Assembly (NCBI RefSeq): GCF_030010555.1 | Contig: NZ_JASCQP010000024.1 | Location: 1-64,000 of the forward strand | From: Halomonas rhizosphaerae | Lineage (GTDB): Bacteria > Pseudomonadota > Gammaproteobacteria > Pseudomonadales > Halomonadaceae | Length of the DNA: 64,000 bases | Direction of reading: 5' to 3' | Part shown: positions 26,240-35,443 of the stretch, one piece after another | Layout of the letters: each line of letters starts with the position of its first letter | Position numbering within the stretch: position 1 is the stretch's first letter | Program-made: the position numbers and the translations under genes | The notes under the pieces: model-generated | Told to the model about the DNA's origin: nothing | Database searches by the model: none | Seen by the model: the letters and a program-made list of their open reading frames with translations, nothing else

Positions 26240-27757
26240 TCAGTGATAGGTGTCCTGGTACTGCTCGCGCAGCTGGTTCTTCTGCACCTTGCCCATGGTG
26301 TTGCGCGGCAGGCTGTCGGCGAAGAAGACCCGCTTGGGCTGCTTGTACTTGGCCAGCTGGCCCTGCAGGTGGTCGAGCACCCGCGCCTCGTCCAGGCTCG
26401 CCCCCGGCTCGGGTACCACCACGGCGGTGACCCCCTCGCCCAGGTCGGGATGGGGCAGGCCGATCACCGCGGACTCATGGACACCCTCGAGCTCGTCGAT
26501 CACCTGCTCGACCTCCTTGGGATAGACGTTGTAGCCGCCGGTGATCACCAGGTCCTTGTCGCGGCCGACGATGTGCACGTAGCCCCGCTCGTCGACCATC
26601 GCCAGGTCGCCGGTGACGAAGAAGCCATCCTCGAGGAGCTCCTCGCGGGTCTTCTCGGGCATGCGCCAATAGCCGACGAAGACGTTGGGCCCGCGGATCT
26701 CCAGCATGCCGATCTCGCCCTTCGGTACCGGCTCGTGGGTCTCGCGGTCGGTGATGCGGTACTCTACGCCGGGCAGCGGCATGCCCACGGTGCCGGCGCG
26801 GCGCTCGCCGTCGTAGGGGTTGGAGAGGTTCATGTTGGTTTCGGTCATGCCGTAGCGCTCGAGGATGGCATGGCCGGTCTTCTGCTCGAACGCCTGGTGG
26901 GTCTCGGCGGTGAGCGGCGCCGAGCCGGAGACGAACAGGCGCATGTTGGCGGTGACCTCCGGCGTCAGCCGCTCATCGGCCACCAGCCGGGTGTAGAAGG
27001 TCGGCACGCCCATCAGCACGGTGCCGCGGGGCATCTCCTCGAAGATCACATCGGCGTCGAACTTCGGCAGGAAGAGCATGCTGGAGCCGGCCATCAGGGT
27101 GACGTTGCAGGCCACGAAGAGGCCGTGGGTGTGGAAGATCGGCAGGGCATGGATCAGCCGGTCCTCCTCGCTGAAGTGCCAGGCCTCGGCCAGGGTGGCG
27201 GCGTTGGAGCCCAGGTTGCGGTGGGTGAGCATGGCGCCCTTGGAGCGCCCGGTGGTGCCCGAGGTGTAGAGAATCGCCGCCAGGTCGTTGTCATCGCGCT
27301 CGACGATGGCGTCGCGGGGCGTGGCCGTCTCGGCCGCCTCCATCAGGCTGCCGTCGGCCGTCGTGCCCAGGGTGGCGACCTGCGGGCAGCCGGTATCGGC
27401 GGCGATGCTGCGCGCGTCCTCGGCATCCCCCGGCCGGCAGACGAACAGCGCCGGCTCGGCATCGCCGAGGAAGTAGTGGATCTCCTCTCCCGTATAGCCG
27501 GTGTTGAGCGGCAGGTAGACCCCGCCCACGCGCAGGGTGGCCAGGTAGAGCAGGATCGCCTCGGGGCTCTTGTCGACCTGCACCGCCACGCGGTCGCCCG
27601 GCGTCACGCCCAGTTCGACCAGGGCGCCGGCCAGGCGTGCGGTGGTGGCCAGGGCCTCGGCGTGGCTGTAGCCGCGGCCCTGGCGGGTGGTGATGAAGTC
27701 GGCGTCGCCGCGCTCGCGCATGCGCCGCGCGAAGGTGGCGAAGAGGTTGTGATTCAT
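26240..27757 (-). CDS. matB: Malonyl-CoA synthetase (acyl-CoA synthetase family)
   Basis: A 505-aa adenylate-forming enzyme: malonate + ATP + CoA to malonyl-CoA. The core motif is AILYTSGTTGRSKGAMLTHR (about residues 155-175); then come ALPIFHTHGLF, ERYGMTETNM, the hinge GRDKDLVITGGYNVYPKEVE and the C-terminal Lys in PRNTMGKVQKNQ. The length and HTHGLF pattern fit MatB. The ATG at 27757 has GGGAGAG upstream and overlaps the matA stop (ATGA). The matA neighbour and the TRAP transporter fix the malonate assignment better than motifs alone. Confidence 0.9.
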   Translation of the reverse strand: MNHNLFATFARRMRERGDADFITTRQGRGYSHAEALATTARLAGALVELGVTPGDRVAVQVDKSPEAILLYLATLRVGGVYLPLNTGYTGEEIHYFLGDAEPALFVCRPGDAEDARSIAADTGCPQVATLGTTADGSLMEAAETATPRDAIVERDDNDLAAILYTSGTTGRSKGAMLTHRNLGSNAATLAEAWHFSEEDRLIHALPIFHTHGLFVACNVTLMAGSSMLFLPKFDADVIFEEMPRGTVLMGVPTFYTRLVADERLTPEVTANMRLFVSGSAPLTAETHQAFEQKTGHAILERYGMTETNMNLSNPYDGERRAGTVGMPLPGVEYRITDRETHEPVPKGEIGMLEIRGPNVFVGYWRMPEKTREELLEDGFFVTGDLAMVDERGYVHIVGRDKDLVITGGYNVYPKEVEQVIDELEGVHESAVIGLPHPDLGEGVTAVVVPEPGASLDEARVLDHLQGQLAKYKQPKRVFFADSLPRNTMGKVQKNQLREQYQDTYH

Positions 27758-29109
27758 TTTGTATTCTCTCCCTTGGCCAGCTTCCTGGCCTTGCGGACGA
27801 GGTCCTTGACCTCGCTCGAACGAGCCACGGTGGCGTTGGCCGTGTAGTTCTCGTGGTTGCGCTCGATGTCCTCGAGCACGTAGAGGTAGTTGACCATCAT
27901 GCCGGCGGCCTGCTTCAGGCCCTTCTTCGAGACGTCGCCCAGCCAATTGATGCGGTGCAGCTCGGCACCGTTGCCGAGGTGGAAGCGGGCCACCGGGTTG
28001 AGCGGCAGGCCGCGGGCGTTCTTCTCCTCCACCAGGTAGCGGGCGGCCAGTGGCTTGACCACTGCCTTGAGTCGCTCGGCCCGCTCGGCGTCGCCGTGCC
28101 AGTCCGGCGTTTCCAGTTCGGCGAGGGTTTCGCGCACCGCCTCGGGCAGGGACTCGTCCTCGCGCCGTTCGGCCAACCACTGGGCGAAGCCGGGCACCGG
28201 CGAGAGGGTGACGAAGTGCTTGAGCTGGGGCAGCTCCTGCTTGAGCTCCTGGACGACCTGCTTGATCAGGAAGTTGCCGAAGGAGATGCCGCGCAGGCCG
28301 GTCTGGCAGTTGCTGATGCCGAAGAAGGCGGCGGTGTCGGCGATCTCGGGGTCGTCGATGCCGACATCCTCGCCGGCGAGTATCGGCTGGATGCGCGCCG
28401 GCAGGCCCTTGTGCAGGGCCACCTCCACGAAGATCAGCGGGTCGTCGCCGATCGCCGGGTGGAAGAAGGCGAAGCAACGCCGGTCCCGGGCGTCCAGCCG
28501 GCGACGCAGGTCGTCCCAGTCGCGGATCTCGTGCACCGCCTCGTAGCGGATGATCTTCTCGAGTATCGAGGCCGGGGTGTTCCAGTCGATGCGCTTGAGC
28601 ATCAGGAAGCCGCGGTTGAACCAGGAGCCGAAGAGGTGGGCGAAGTCGGCGTCGACGGCCGAGAACTCGGGGTGCTCGCGGAGCAGGCCGAGCAGGTCCT
28701 CGCGCATGCGCACCAGCTCGGCAGTGCCGCCGCTGGTCAGGTTGAGGCGGCGGATCAGCTCCTGGCGGCGCGGCTCGCAGGCCTCGAACAGCGCCTCCAG
28801 GCTGTCGTTGTCGCGCTGCTCGGCATAGCGCGCGTAGGCCGCGTCGATCTCCGTCGGCTCGGCGGCAAAGTCGCTGGCCAGCCGCTCGAAGAAGCGCAGT
28901 CGCTCGGCAGGCTCGAGGCGCTGGTACATGCCCAGGGCACGGCTGGCCAGGGCAATGCTCGAGGCCTCCCCGTCGCTCTCCAGCAGGCGGTGGCAGGCCT
29001 CCACCAGGCGGCGGTGGTCCGGCGGCGTTCCGTCTCCCTGGCGGCGGCGCAGCAGGGCGTCGCGCTGGGTGATCGACTGGAACATCTCCTGCAGGAAGGT
29101 CATGTTCAC
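27754..29109 (-). CDS. matA: Malonyl-CoA decarboxylase
   Basis: A 451-aa enzyme that converts malonyl-CoA to acetyl-CoA and CO2, completing malonate catabolism with MatB. MCD-family blocks include FGSWFNRGFLMLKRIDWNTP, CFAFFHPAIGDDPLIFVEVA, DTAAFFGISNCQTGLRGISF, FVTLSPVPGF and DPVARFHLGNGA-like NPVARFHLGNGAELHRINW, with the SPVPGF and HLGNGA motifs near the proposed catalytic Ser and His. A GTG at 29109 is best placed after GGAGGA; an ATG at 29103 is the alternative. It lies 16 bases downstream of the TRAP large permease gene and overlaps matB. Confidence 0.92.
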   Translation of the reverse strand: MNMTFLQEMFQSITQRDALLRRRQGDGTPPDHRRLVEACHRLLESDGEASSIALASRALGMYQRLEPAERLRFFERLASDFAAEPTEIDAAYARYAEQRDNDSLEALFEACEPRRQELIRRLNLTSGGTAELVRMREDLLGLLREHPEFSAVDADFAHLFGSWFNRGFLMLKRIDWNTPASILEKIIRYEAVHEIRDWDDLRRRLDARDRRCFAFFHPAIGDDPLIFVEVALHKGLPARIQPILAGEDVGIDDPEIADTAAFFGISNCQTGLRGISFGNFLIKQVVQELKQELPQLKHFVTLSPVPGFAQWLAERREDESLPEAVRETLAELETPDWHGDAERAERLKAVVKPLAARYLVEEKNARGLPLNPVARFHLGNGAELHRINWLGDVSKKGLKQAAGMMVNYLYVLEDIERNHENYTANATVARSSEVKDLVRKARKLAKGENTK

Positions 29110-29125
29110 GTTCGAGAATCCTCCG

Positions 29126-30460
29126 TCAGCCCATGAGCAGATCGGGTAGCCAGGTGGCCAGCCCCGGGAAGAAGCACAGCAGCAGGATCCCGAGCACCAT
29201 GCACAGCGCATAGGGCAGGCTGCCCATCAGCACGTCACGCAGCGAGATGTCCGGCGCGATGCTGTTGATGATGAACAGGTTCAGCCCCACCGGTGGCGTG
29301 ATCAGTCCGATCTCCAGGTTGATGGTGAGGATCACCGCGAACCAGTAGGGATCGAAGTTCGCGGCCAGGATGATCGGCAGCAGGATCGGCGCCGTCATCA
29401 CGATCACCGCCACCGGCGGCAGGAAGAAGCCGGCCACCAGCAGGAAGACGTTGATCACCCCCATCAGCACCCAGCGATTGACCTCGAGGTCGGCGATGGC
29501 GCCGGCCACGGTCTGGGTGATGAACAGCGACGACAGGGCATAGGCGAAGACCTCGGCGGCGGCGATGATCAGCATGATCATCACGCTCTCGCGCAGCGCG
29601 TCGCGCATGATCAGCGTGAGGGGCCTGACCTGCCACATGCGGTAGATGATGACGGCCAGCGCTATACAGAAGAAGGCGCCGACGCCGGCGGCTTCGGAGG
29701 GGGTGGCGACCCCACCATAGAGCGCGAAGAGGATGCCGATCACCACGGCCAGGAAGGGCAGCACCCGCACCAGTGCCTTGAGGTTGGCGTCGACATTCTG
29801 GCGCACCGTCTGCTTGATCTTCTCGGTGGCCGTGACCATGGGAGTGCCGTAGCCGCCGGCCAGCTTGCAGGCGATCAGCGTCCAGACCATGAACAGCCCG
29901 GCGAGCATGAAGCCGGGCACGATGCCGGCGATGAACAGGCGGCCGATGGAGGTCTCGGTGGCGATACCGTAGATGATCATGGTCACCGAGGGCGGGATCA
30001 GGATGCCCAGGGTGCCCCCGGCGGCGATGCAGCCTGCGGCCACGCCATCGGGATAGCCCCGGCTGCGCATCTCGGGAATGCCCATCTTGCCGATGGCCGC
30101 GCAGGTGGCGGGTGACGAACCGGAGAGGGCGGCGAAGATCGAACAGGCGCCGATATTGGAGATCGCCAGGCCACCGGGTAGCCTGCCGAGCCAGAGATCC
30201 AGCGAGCGGTAGAGGTCGCGTCCGGTGGGCGATGAGGCCACCGCGGCGCCCATCAGGATGAACATGGGGATCGCGACGAAACCGAATTCCGCGATGCGGT
30301 CGAAGAAGGTTTCCCCGAAATAGGTCAGCTCTGCCATGCCGCGGTCGGCGACCAGGGCGATCAAGGAGATGGCGCCCAGCGCGAAGGCGATGGGTGTACC
30401 GATGGCCATCAGCACGACCAGGCCGATGGCGACGAGAATGCCGGCGGTAACGGGATCCAT
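29126..30460 (-). CDS. dctM: TRAP transporter large permease (DctM family), probably for malonate
   Basis: About 444 aa with 11-12 hydrophobic segments. It matches DctM: GIPIAFALG-like TPIAFALGAISL at the start, FVAIPMFILMGA, SGSSPATCAAIGKMGIPEM (a conserved DctM loop), AAGGTLGILIPPSVTMIIYG and the C-terminal INLEIGLITPPVGLNLF. It forms the sodium-driven transport channel. GGGGAGG precedes an ATG at 30460; a GTG at 30466 overlapping the dctQ stop is also possible. The gene is directly followed by matA, which points to malonate as substrate, as with MatPQM of rhizobia. Confidence 0.92.
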   Translation of the reverse strand: MDPVTAGILVAIGLVVLMAIGTPIAFALGAISLIALVADRGMAELTYFGETFFDRIAEFGFVAIPMFILMGAAVASSPTGRDLYRSLDLWLGRLPGGLAISNIGACSIFAALSGSSPATCAAIGKMGIPEMRSRGYPDGVAAGCIAAGGTLGILIPPSVTMIIYGIATETSIGRLFIAGIVPGFMLAGLFMVWTLIACKLAGGYGTPMVTATEKIKQTVRQNVDANLKALVRVLPFLAVVIGILFALYGGVATPSEAAGVGAFFCIALAVIIYRMWQVRPLTLIMRDALRESVMIMLIIAAAEVFAYALSSLFITQTVAGAIADLEVNRWVLMGVINVFLLVAGFFLPPVAVIVMTAPILLPIILAANFDPYWFAVILTINLEIGLITPPVGLNLFIINSIAPDISLRDVLMGSLPYALCMVLGILLLCFFPGLATWLPDLLMG

Positions 30461-30462
30461 GT

Positions 30463-30981
30463 TCACCCCTCCCCACGCAGTATTTCAGCGACGTACTGAA
30501 GCGTCAGCAGGGTGATGCCGATGGCCATGGGCAGCAGGGCCGGCCACAGGGGCGGGTTCCATACGGAGCCGGTGGTCCATTCGCCATGCCAGGCCTCGGC
30601 GACGTAGATCCAGGAGGCGTAGGCCAGGGCGGCACAGAAGCCGAGGCCGACCAGGGCCGCGATGAGCTTCATCAGCTTGCCGATCACGCCACCGATCGCG
30701 TCCGGCAGCAGGGTAATGGCCACGTGGCCGCCGGTCATCAGCACATAGGGGCTGCCCATCAGCATGGCGGCGGTCACGGAAAAGACCGTGAACTCGGTCT
30801 GCCAACTGGTGCTCTGGCCGAGGATGTAGCGCACGAACACCATCTGGCAGACCACCACCACGCCGGCGATGAAGAAGGCGGCGGCGAGAAAGGCGGTGGC
30901 GCCAGAGAGCCTGTCCATCAGGCGTATATAGCCGCCGACGAGCCCGCCGGGCGTCGTGGCGTCAGTGCGGGAGTGTTCCAT
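30463..30981 (-). CDS. dctQ: TRAP transporter small permease (DctQ family)
   Basis: A 172-aa protein with four predicted helices. The second helix region contains VVVCQMVFVRYILGQSTSWQTEF, matching the family pattern of a bulky membrane segment followed by WxxE, and HVAITLLPD follows. It pairs with the large permease; stop and start overlap at 30463-30466. A hairpin separates it from the binding-protein gene upstream. Confidence 0.9.
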   Translation of the reverse strand: MEHSRTDATTPGGLVGGYIRLMDRLSGATAFLAAAFFIAGVVVVCQMVFVRYILGQSTSWQTEFTVFSVTAAMLMGSPYVLMTGGHVAITLLPDAIGGVIGKLMKLIAALVGLGFCAALAYASWIYVAEAWHGEWTTGSVWNPPLWPALLPMAIGITLLTLQYVAEILRGEG

Positions 30982-31003
30982 GAGGCCCTCCGATATGGCG
31001 GAT

Positions 31004-31025
31004 GGCCGCCCTCGCAGGGGCGGCC
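31004..31025 (-). terminator. Intra-operon stem-loop between dctP and dctQ
   Basis: GGCCGCCC and GGGCGGCC form a perfect 8-bp stem with a 6-base loop in the 75-base gap after dctP. There is no T-tract, so it is more likely an RNA-stabilising or attenuating hairpin than a strict terminator. Such hairpins often keep binding-protein levels above permease levels. Confidence 0.6.
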
Positions 31026-31056
31026 GGTCGGGTCCGAGTGGATCGCAGCGTTGGCG

Positions 31057-32058
31057 TCATTCCACGGCGAGGGCGGCGTCGATCAGGGCCTGGCCGTTCT
31101 CGACATTATCGGCGAAGTTCTTGTAGGAACTCTGCTTGGCGATCTCCAGCCAGGCGTTGTAGTCCTCCTCGCTCATGCTGACCACCTCGACGCCGTTCTC
31201 CTCGAACACCTCGACCATCTGCTGGTCGATGGCGGCGGCCTCGGCAGCGAAGAACTCCTCGGCCTCGTCGGCGGCGGCCGTCAGCGCCTCCTGCTGCGCC
31301 TCGTCGAGCTCCTGCCAGACCTGCTCGGAGATCAGGATCGGCTCGTACATGAACCACAGGGCGTGCTCGCCGGGCTCGGTCAGGCACTCCACCTGCTCAT
31401 AGAGGCGGTAGGAGACGAACGACATGGAGGAGGTGTTGGCGGCGTCCAGCACCCCGGTCTGCATGGCGGTGTAGATCTCCGAGGAAGGCATGGAGGCTAT
31501 CGAGGCCCCGGCGGCCTCCAGCATCTCCTCGAAGGCGGGCCCGGCGGCGCGGAAGTTCTGTCCTTCCACGGTCTCCGGCGAGGTGATGCAGTTCTGGCTG
31601 GAGGCAAAGGCCCCGGAGAGCCAGGCATCGGCCAGTACCCGCGCGCCGCCTTCCTGGATGACCTCCTTGATCATCTCCATGTATTCGGAGTCGTTGAGGC
31701 GCTGGGCGTGTTCATGGTTGCGTACCAGGCCGGGCATCAGGGTGGCGGAGAACTCGGGATGGCGGCCGCTGGCGTAGTCCAGCGGCAGCGCGGTGATGTC
31801 CAGGCGTCCGCGAACCAGAGCGCCCCACTGCTCGTCGGCCTTGAACAGCGACTGACCGGGATAGACCTGGATCTCCAGACCGACATCGGCCTCGGCGACC
31901 TTGTCGGCCATCATCTGCACCATCTCGTCGCGCACATCCCCTTGTCCGCCGGGGAACTGGTGGGAGGCGCGCAGCACGGTCTGGGCGGACGCGACGGAGC
32001 TTGCGGCGAGGGCGGCCAGGGCCAGGCCCGCCACGACGGGGGTGAGTGAGGGTTTCAT
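31057..32058 (-). CDS. dctP: TRAP transporter substrate-binding protein (DctP family), probably for malonate
   Basis: A 333-aa periplasmic receptor. It has a Sec signal peptide (MKPSLTPVVAGLALAALA, cut after SSVASA) and DctP-family features: LRASHQFPGG at the mature start, VQMMADKVAEADVGLEIQV, YPGQSLFKADEQ and MQTGVLDAANTSSMSFVSY, with the conserved Arg in GQNFRAAG expected to bind a substrate carboxylate. It is the first gene of dctPQM-matA-matB and is read away from the GntR regulator. The malonate assignment comes from the downstream enzymes, not from the receptor sequence. Confidence 0.9.
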   Translation of the reverse strand: MKPSLTPVVAGLALAALAASSVASAQTVLRASHQFPGGQGDVRDEMVQMMADKVAEADVGLEIQVYPGQSLFKADEQWGALVRGRLDITALPLDYASGRHPEFSATLMPGLVRNHEHAQRLNDSEYMEMIKEVIQEGGARVLADAWLSGAFASSQNCITSPETVEGQNFRAAGPAFEEMLEAAGASIASMPSSEIYTAMQTGVLDAANTSSMSFVSYRLYEQVECLTEPGEHALWFMYEPILISEQVWQELDEAQQEALTAAADEAEEFFAAEAAAIDQQMVEVFEENGVEVVSMSEEDYNAWLEIAKQSSYKNFADNVENGQALIDAALAVE

Positions 32059-32075
32059 GGCATCTCCAGAGACAT

Positions 32076-32101
32076 TGTTGTTGTGAAATGTTGTTGTGAA
32101 A
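32076..32101. repeat. 13-bp tandem repeat in the dctP 5' region
   Basis: TGTTGTTGTGAAA is present twice without a gap, 18 bases upstream of the dctP start codon and between it and the TGTATACA operator. It lies in the presumed 5' untranslated region. It may be an accidental slippage product. Confidence 0.7.
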
Positions 32102-32122
32102 TGAAATGTCCATCAGCATCGC

Positions 32123-32136
32123 TGATGTATACATCA
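32123..32136. promoter_or_regulatory. GntR (FCD-type) operator for the malonate operon
   Basis: TGATGTATACATCA is a perfect 14-bp palindrome with the TGTATACA core typical of FadR-subfamily GntR operators and reported for MatR-type malonate regulators. It sits 65 bases upstream of dctP and 105 bases upstream of the divergent gntR gene, so it can control both. Confidence 0.75.
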
Positions 32137-32240
32137 ATAGACCCTTGGCTATACTAGTGTCAATTTGGTCGGGCTAGACAAAGGTGGAAGCCCTGCCGTG
32201 TTCGGCGCCGAAACCGGCGCAGGGGAGGAGGGGAAAGCGC

Positions 32241-32912
32241 ATGAAACGCTCCAACGCCCAGCGGCTCCGGGACGCCCTGGAGGACGACATCATCAATGGC
32301 CGCCGGGCGCCCGGCGAGCGCCTCGAGCCCGAGGCCCTGTGCCGTGACTTCGAGGTATCGCGCACCCCGGTGCGCGAGGCCATCCAGCAGCTGGTGGCCA
32401 GCGGCCTGGTCACGGTTTCGCCGAAGAAGGGCACCTTCGTCGCGCGGGTGGGCCTCGACCAGCTGGTCGAGATGTTCGAGGTGATGGCGGAGCTGGAGGG
32501 CATGTGCGGGCGGCTCGCCGCGCGGCGCATCACCGAGGAGGAGCTCGACGCCCTGCGCGAGGCCCTGATGCGCTGCGAGGCCGCGGCGAAGGCCGGCGAC
32601 ACCGACGAGTACTACTACGAGAACGAGGGCTTCCACCACGCCATCTACGCGGCCAGCCACAACGGCTTCCTGGCCGAGGAGGCGCGCCAGCTCAAGCAGC
32701 GCCTCAAGCCCTATCGCCGCCTGCAACTGCAGGTCCGCAAGCGCATGGGCCGCTCCCTGGACGAGCACCGGGAGATCCTCGCGGCCATCGAGCATGGCGA
32801 TGCCGAGCGGGCGGAACGCCTGCTGCGAGCGCACGTGGTAATCCAGGGCGAGCGTTTCAGCGACTTCGTCTCCAGCGTGCGCCGCTTCGGGGCCCGACTC
32901 GACGCCGTCTGA
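32241..32912 (+). CDS. matR: GntR-family (FCD) regulator of malonate use
   Basis: A 223-aa repressor. The N-terminal winged helix (LEPEALCRDFEVSRTPVREA IQQL region) is the GntR signature; the C-terminal FCD all-helical domain has the metal-binding triad pattern (Glu/Asp and His in YENEGFHHAIY, His in LDEHREILAAIE, His in LLRAHVV). GGGGAGGAGGGG precedes the ATG at 32241. It is divergent from dctPQM-matAB with the TGTATACA palindrome between, the same arrangement as characterised matR loci. The effector is probably malonate or malonyl-CoA. Confidence 0.88.
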   Translation: MKRSNAQRLRDALEDDIINGRRAPGERLEPEALCRDFEVSRTPVREAIQQLVASGLVTVSPKKGTFVARVGLDQLVEMFEVMAELEGMCGRLAARRITEEELDALREALMRCEAAAKAGDTDEYYYENEGFHHAIYAASHNGFLAEEARQLKQRLKPYRRLQLQVRKRMGRSLDEHREILAAIEHGDAERAERLLRAHVVIQGERFSDFVSSVRRFGARLDAV

Positions 32913-32963
32913 CGGCGTCGGTCGACCCGCGGAGCCTGCCCCGGGCGGACGCTTCGCCGCCCG

Positions 32964-33470
32964 TCAGAACAGCCCCAGCGGTATCTCCCCCGCCTCGTGG
33001 GCGAGCAGCCACTGCTTGCGCCCCAATCCACCGGCATAGCCGGTCAGGCGTCCGTCGCTGCCGATCACCCGGTGGCAGGGCACCACGATGGCGAGGGGAT
33101 TCCTGGCATTGGCGGCACCCACCGCGCGCTGGCCGCCCTTGCAGCGCAGCTGTTCGGCGATCTCGGCGTAGTTGCGTGTCTCGCCGAAGGGGATGGTGGC
33201 GAGTGCCGCCCAGACCCGCTGCTGGAAGTCGGTGCCCGTCGGCGAGAGCGGCAGGTCGAAGTCGCGGCGGGCCCCGGCGAAGTAGTCGTCCAGCTGCTCG
33301 CGGGCGTGATCGGTCAGCGCGTTCGGCCGTGCGGGGGCGTCCGCCTCCTCGACGAACTCGATTCCGGTAATGCCGGTGGCGCTGGCGTGAATGCGCACCA
33401 GGCCCAGGGCGTCGCTGCCGGGCGGGCGATAGTAGTCCAGATAGTGATCGGGGGGGATGTCGCGGTTCAT
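32964..33470 (-). CDS. ogt: Methylated-DNA-protein-cysteine methyltransferase
   Basis: A 168-aa suicide repair protein that removes methyl groups from O6-alkylguanine. The acceptor Cys lies in AIVVPCHRVIGSDG; the helix-turn-helix arginine finger region is FGETRNYAEIAEQL and QRAVGAANARNP follows the family consensus. The length fits the Ogt type without the Ada regulatory domain. It is followed by the exporter gene further upstream on the same strand, separated by hairpin-rich DNA (33493-33520), so it may have its own promoter. Confidence 0.93.
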   Translation of the reverse strand: MNRDIPPDHYLDYYRPPGSDALGLVRIHASATGITGIEFVEEADAPARPNALTDHAREQLDDYFAGARRDFDLPLSPTGTDFQQRVWAALATIPFGETRNYAEIAEQLRCKGGQRAVGAANARNPLAIVVPCHRVIGSDGRLTGYAGGLGRKQWLLAHEAGEIPLGLF

Positions 33471-33563
33471 CGTCTGGCCTCCAGGGTAGCGGGCGGGTGC
33501 CCTGCCACGGGCAGGGCGCCCGGAGCGGCTCTACCCTTGAGTGTATCGCAACGTGCCCCGCTG

Positions 33564-34448
33564 TCAGCGGGAGGCGGTCATGCTGCCGGCGAGCACCAGC
33601 ACCGCGGCCACCGGCAGCCGCCAGTCCGGCGCGGTGACCCCGGCCAGCACCAGGAACAGCGTGGCGAGCACCGGCACGGCGTGGGCCAGGTTGCCCAGCC
33701 GCGCCGCCTGCGGGTCATCCAGGGCGCGGTCCCAGGCGAGCATGGCGATGCCGTAGGGGCCCAGGCCCAGGGCCACGGTGGCCAGCAGTGCCTGGGGCGA
33801 GGGCAGCTCGCTGACTCCCTCCAGCAGCAGGCTGGCGACGCCGGTCATGACGCTGGCGGTGAGCAGCAGGTGCGGCATGCGCTCGCCGAGGCGCCAGCCC
33901 GGGACCTGGCAGGCCAGGGAGTAGAGCGCCCAGCACAGCGCCGCCACCAGCGCCAGCAGGTAGCCGCTCCAGGCGCCGGAGAGCCCGCCCGCCAGGGCCT
34001 GTGGCGCGACCAGCAGGGCGGCGCCCGAGAACGCCAGCAGGGCCCCGCCGAGGGTGGCCAGGGTCAGGCGCCCCTGCACGAGCCAGCGACTCGCCAGCAG
34101 GAAGAGCACCGGCCAGGTGTAGGTGATCAGTGCGGCCTCGGCGGGGGGGGCCAGGGAGAAGCTGGCGAAGCAGGCGCCCACCGCCCCGGCCACCAGCAGC
34201 GCCACCCCGACATGGACCACTATGCCATGGCCTTTCGAGAGCGCCGCGCCCCGGCGCTGGCGGCCGTGTGCCATGGGCAGTGTGCCCAGCGCCCCGGCCA
34301 GCAGCGCCAGGGCCGAGAGGCGCAGCGGCGGCAGTTCCCCGGCGGCGCTCACCAGCAGCGGTACCAGGGCCCAGAGCACCACCGCCAGCGCGGCGGCGCT
34401 CCCGCCGAGCCAGGGGGAGCGAATGAGCCGAGAGGTATGGAGCTGCAT
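33564..34448 (-). CDS. EamA/DMT-family inner-membrane transporter
   Basis: A 294-aa protein with ten hydrophobic segments in two EamA repeats. The first repeat has SAAALAVVLWALVPLLVSAAG and the second GYLLALVAALCWALYSLAC. Family members export amino acids or metabolites such as threonine, homoserine or aromatic drugs. The ATG at 34448 is preceded by GGAGG. It is divergent from the LysR gene at 34571, which probably regulates it (compare the YddG/YdcZ type of pairing). The substrate is unknown. Confidence 0.85.
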   Translation of the reverse strand: MQLHTSRLIRSPWLGGSAAALAVVLWALVPLLVSAAGELPPLRLSALALLAGALGTLPMAHGRQRRGAALSKGHGIVVHVGVALLVAGAVGACFASFSLAPPAEAALITYTWPVLFLLASRWLVQGRLTLATLGGALLAFSGAALLVAPQALAGGLSGAWSGYLLALVAALCWALYSLACQVPGWRLGERMPHLLLTASVMTGVASLLLEGVSELPSPQALLATVALGLGPYGIAMLAWDRALDDPQAARLGNLAHAVPVLATLFLVLAGVTAPDWRLPVAAVLVLAGSMTASR

Positions 34449-34570
34449 GGTCGTGGCCTCCGATAGCGTGTGGACAAGTCCGGGTGGATGGTGCCGCCAT
34501 GCTATCCATGCCATATTCATCACGATAACGATCATTTTTGATCCAATTCATCAAGACTGGTGATGTATCG

Positions 34571-35443
34571 ATGCGTGCCCCGACCCTCGACCTCAGCCTG
34601 CTGCGTACCCTGGTGGCCGTCGCCGACACGGGCAGCGTCACCGCTGCCGCGCGGCGCCTGGCCTATACCCAGTCCACTGTCAGCATGCAGCTACAGCGGC
34701 TGGAGAGCGCGCTGGGCGTCGCCCTGCACGAGCGGGAAGGTCGACGCCTGCGCTTCACCGCCGAGGGGGATCGCCTGCTGGGCCATGCCCGCCGGATGCT
34801 GGCGCTCAATGATGAGGCGCTGGCCGACATGCGGACGCGGCGCGTCACCGGCGAGCTGAACCTCGGGATTCCCGAGGACTACGCCAGCCTGCTGACCTCG
34901 GTGTTCTCCTGGTTCCACCAGCTCTATCCCGAGGTGCGCCTGCAGGTGACCTGCGGCACCAGCGCCGACCTGGTCGAACGCGTTCGCGCCGACGAGCTGG
35001 ACCTGGCGCTGGTCACCCGCCAGCGAAATTCGCCCGGCGGCGAGATGATCCGACGCGAGCCGCTGGCCTGGGCGGTCGGGCTGCAGCACCAGCCCGCGTT
35101 GTCCGACCCGCTCCCCCTGGGGCTCTACTCGCCCGGGGCCGATCTCTTCCGCGAGGTGGCCGAGGACGCCCTGGCCGCCGCCGGCCGCGACTGGCGGGTG
35201 GCCTACACCAGCCAGTCCATGGTCGGCCTCGGGCCGGTGGTGCAGGCGGGGCTGGCCATCGTGGTGGTGACCCGCAGCATGCTGACGCCGCAGCTGCGCG
35301 CCCTGGACGAGTCGAGCGGCCTGCCGCCGCTGCCCGCCGTGGAACTGGCCCTGCACCGTGCCGCACGGCGACCCACCGAGCCGGCCCGACGCCTGGCCGA
35401 GCTGATCCGCGAGCAGCTCTCGCCGGTGTCAAACGCGGATTGA
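34571..35443 (+). CDS. LysR-family transcriptional regulator
   Basis: A 290-aa regulator. The helix-turn-helix is LRTLVAVADTGSVTAAARRL followed by AYTQSTVSMQLQRLE, the standard LysR N-terminus; the effector domain begins at VTGELNLGIPEDYASLL. The ribosome-binding site is weak and the ATG at 34571 was chosen because it places the motif about 12 residues from the start; a TTG at 34538 is in frame. It is divergent from the DMT exporter across 122 bases and is its likely regulator. Confidence 0.88.
   Translation: MRAPTLDLSLLRTLVAVADTGSVTAAARRLAYTQSTVSMQLQRLESALGVALHEREGRRLRFTAEGDRLLGHARRMLALNDEALADMRTRRVTGELNLGIPEDYASLLTSVFSWFHQLYPEVRLQVTCGTSADLVERVRADELDLALVTRQRNSPGGEMIRREPLAWAVGLQHQPALSDPLPLGLYSPGADLFREVAEDALAAAGRDWRVAYTSQSMVGLGPVVQAGLAIVVVTRSMLTPQLRALDESSGLPPLPAVELALHRAARRPTEPARRLAELIREQLSPVSNAD

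Noticed and set aside
33493..33520. GC-rich hairpin between ogt and the exporter gene as a terminator
   Set aside because: The stem is strong but there is no T-tract on either strand, so termination cannot be supported.
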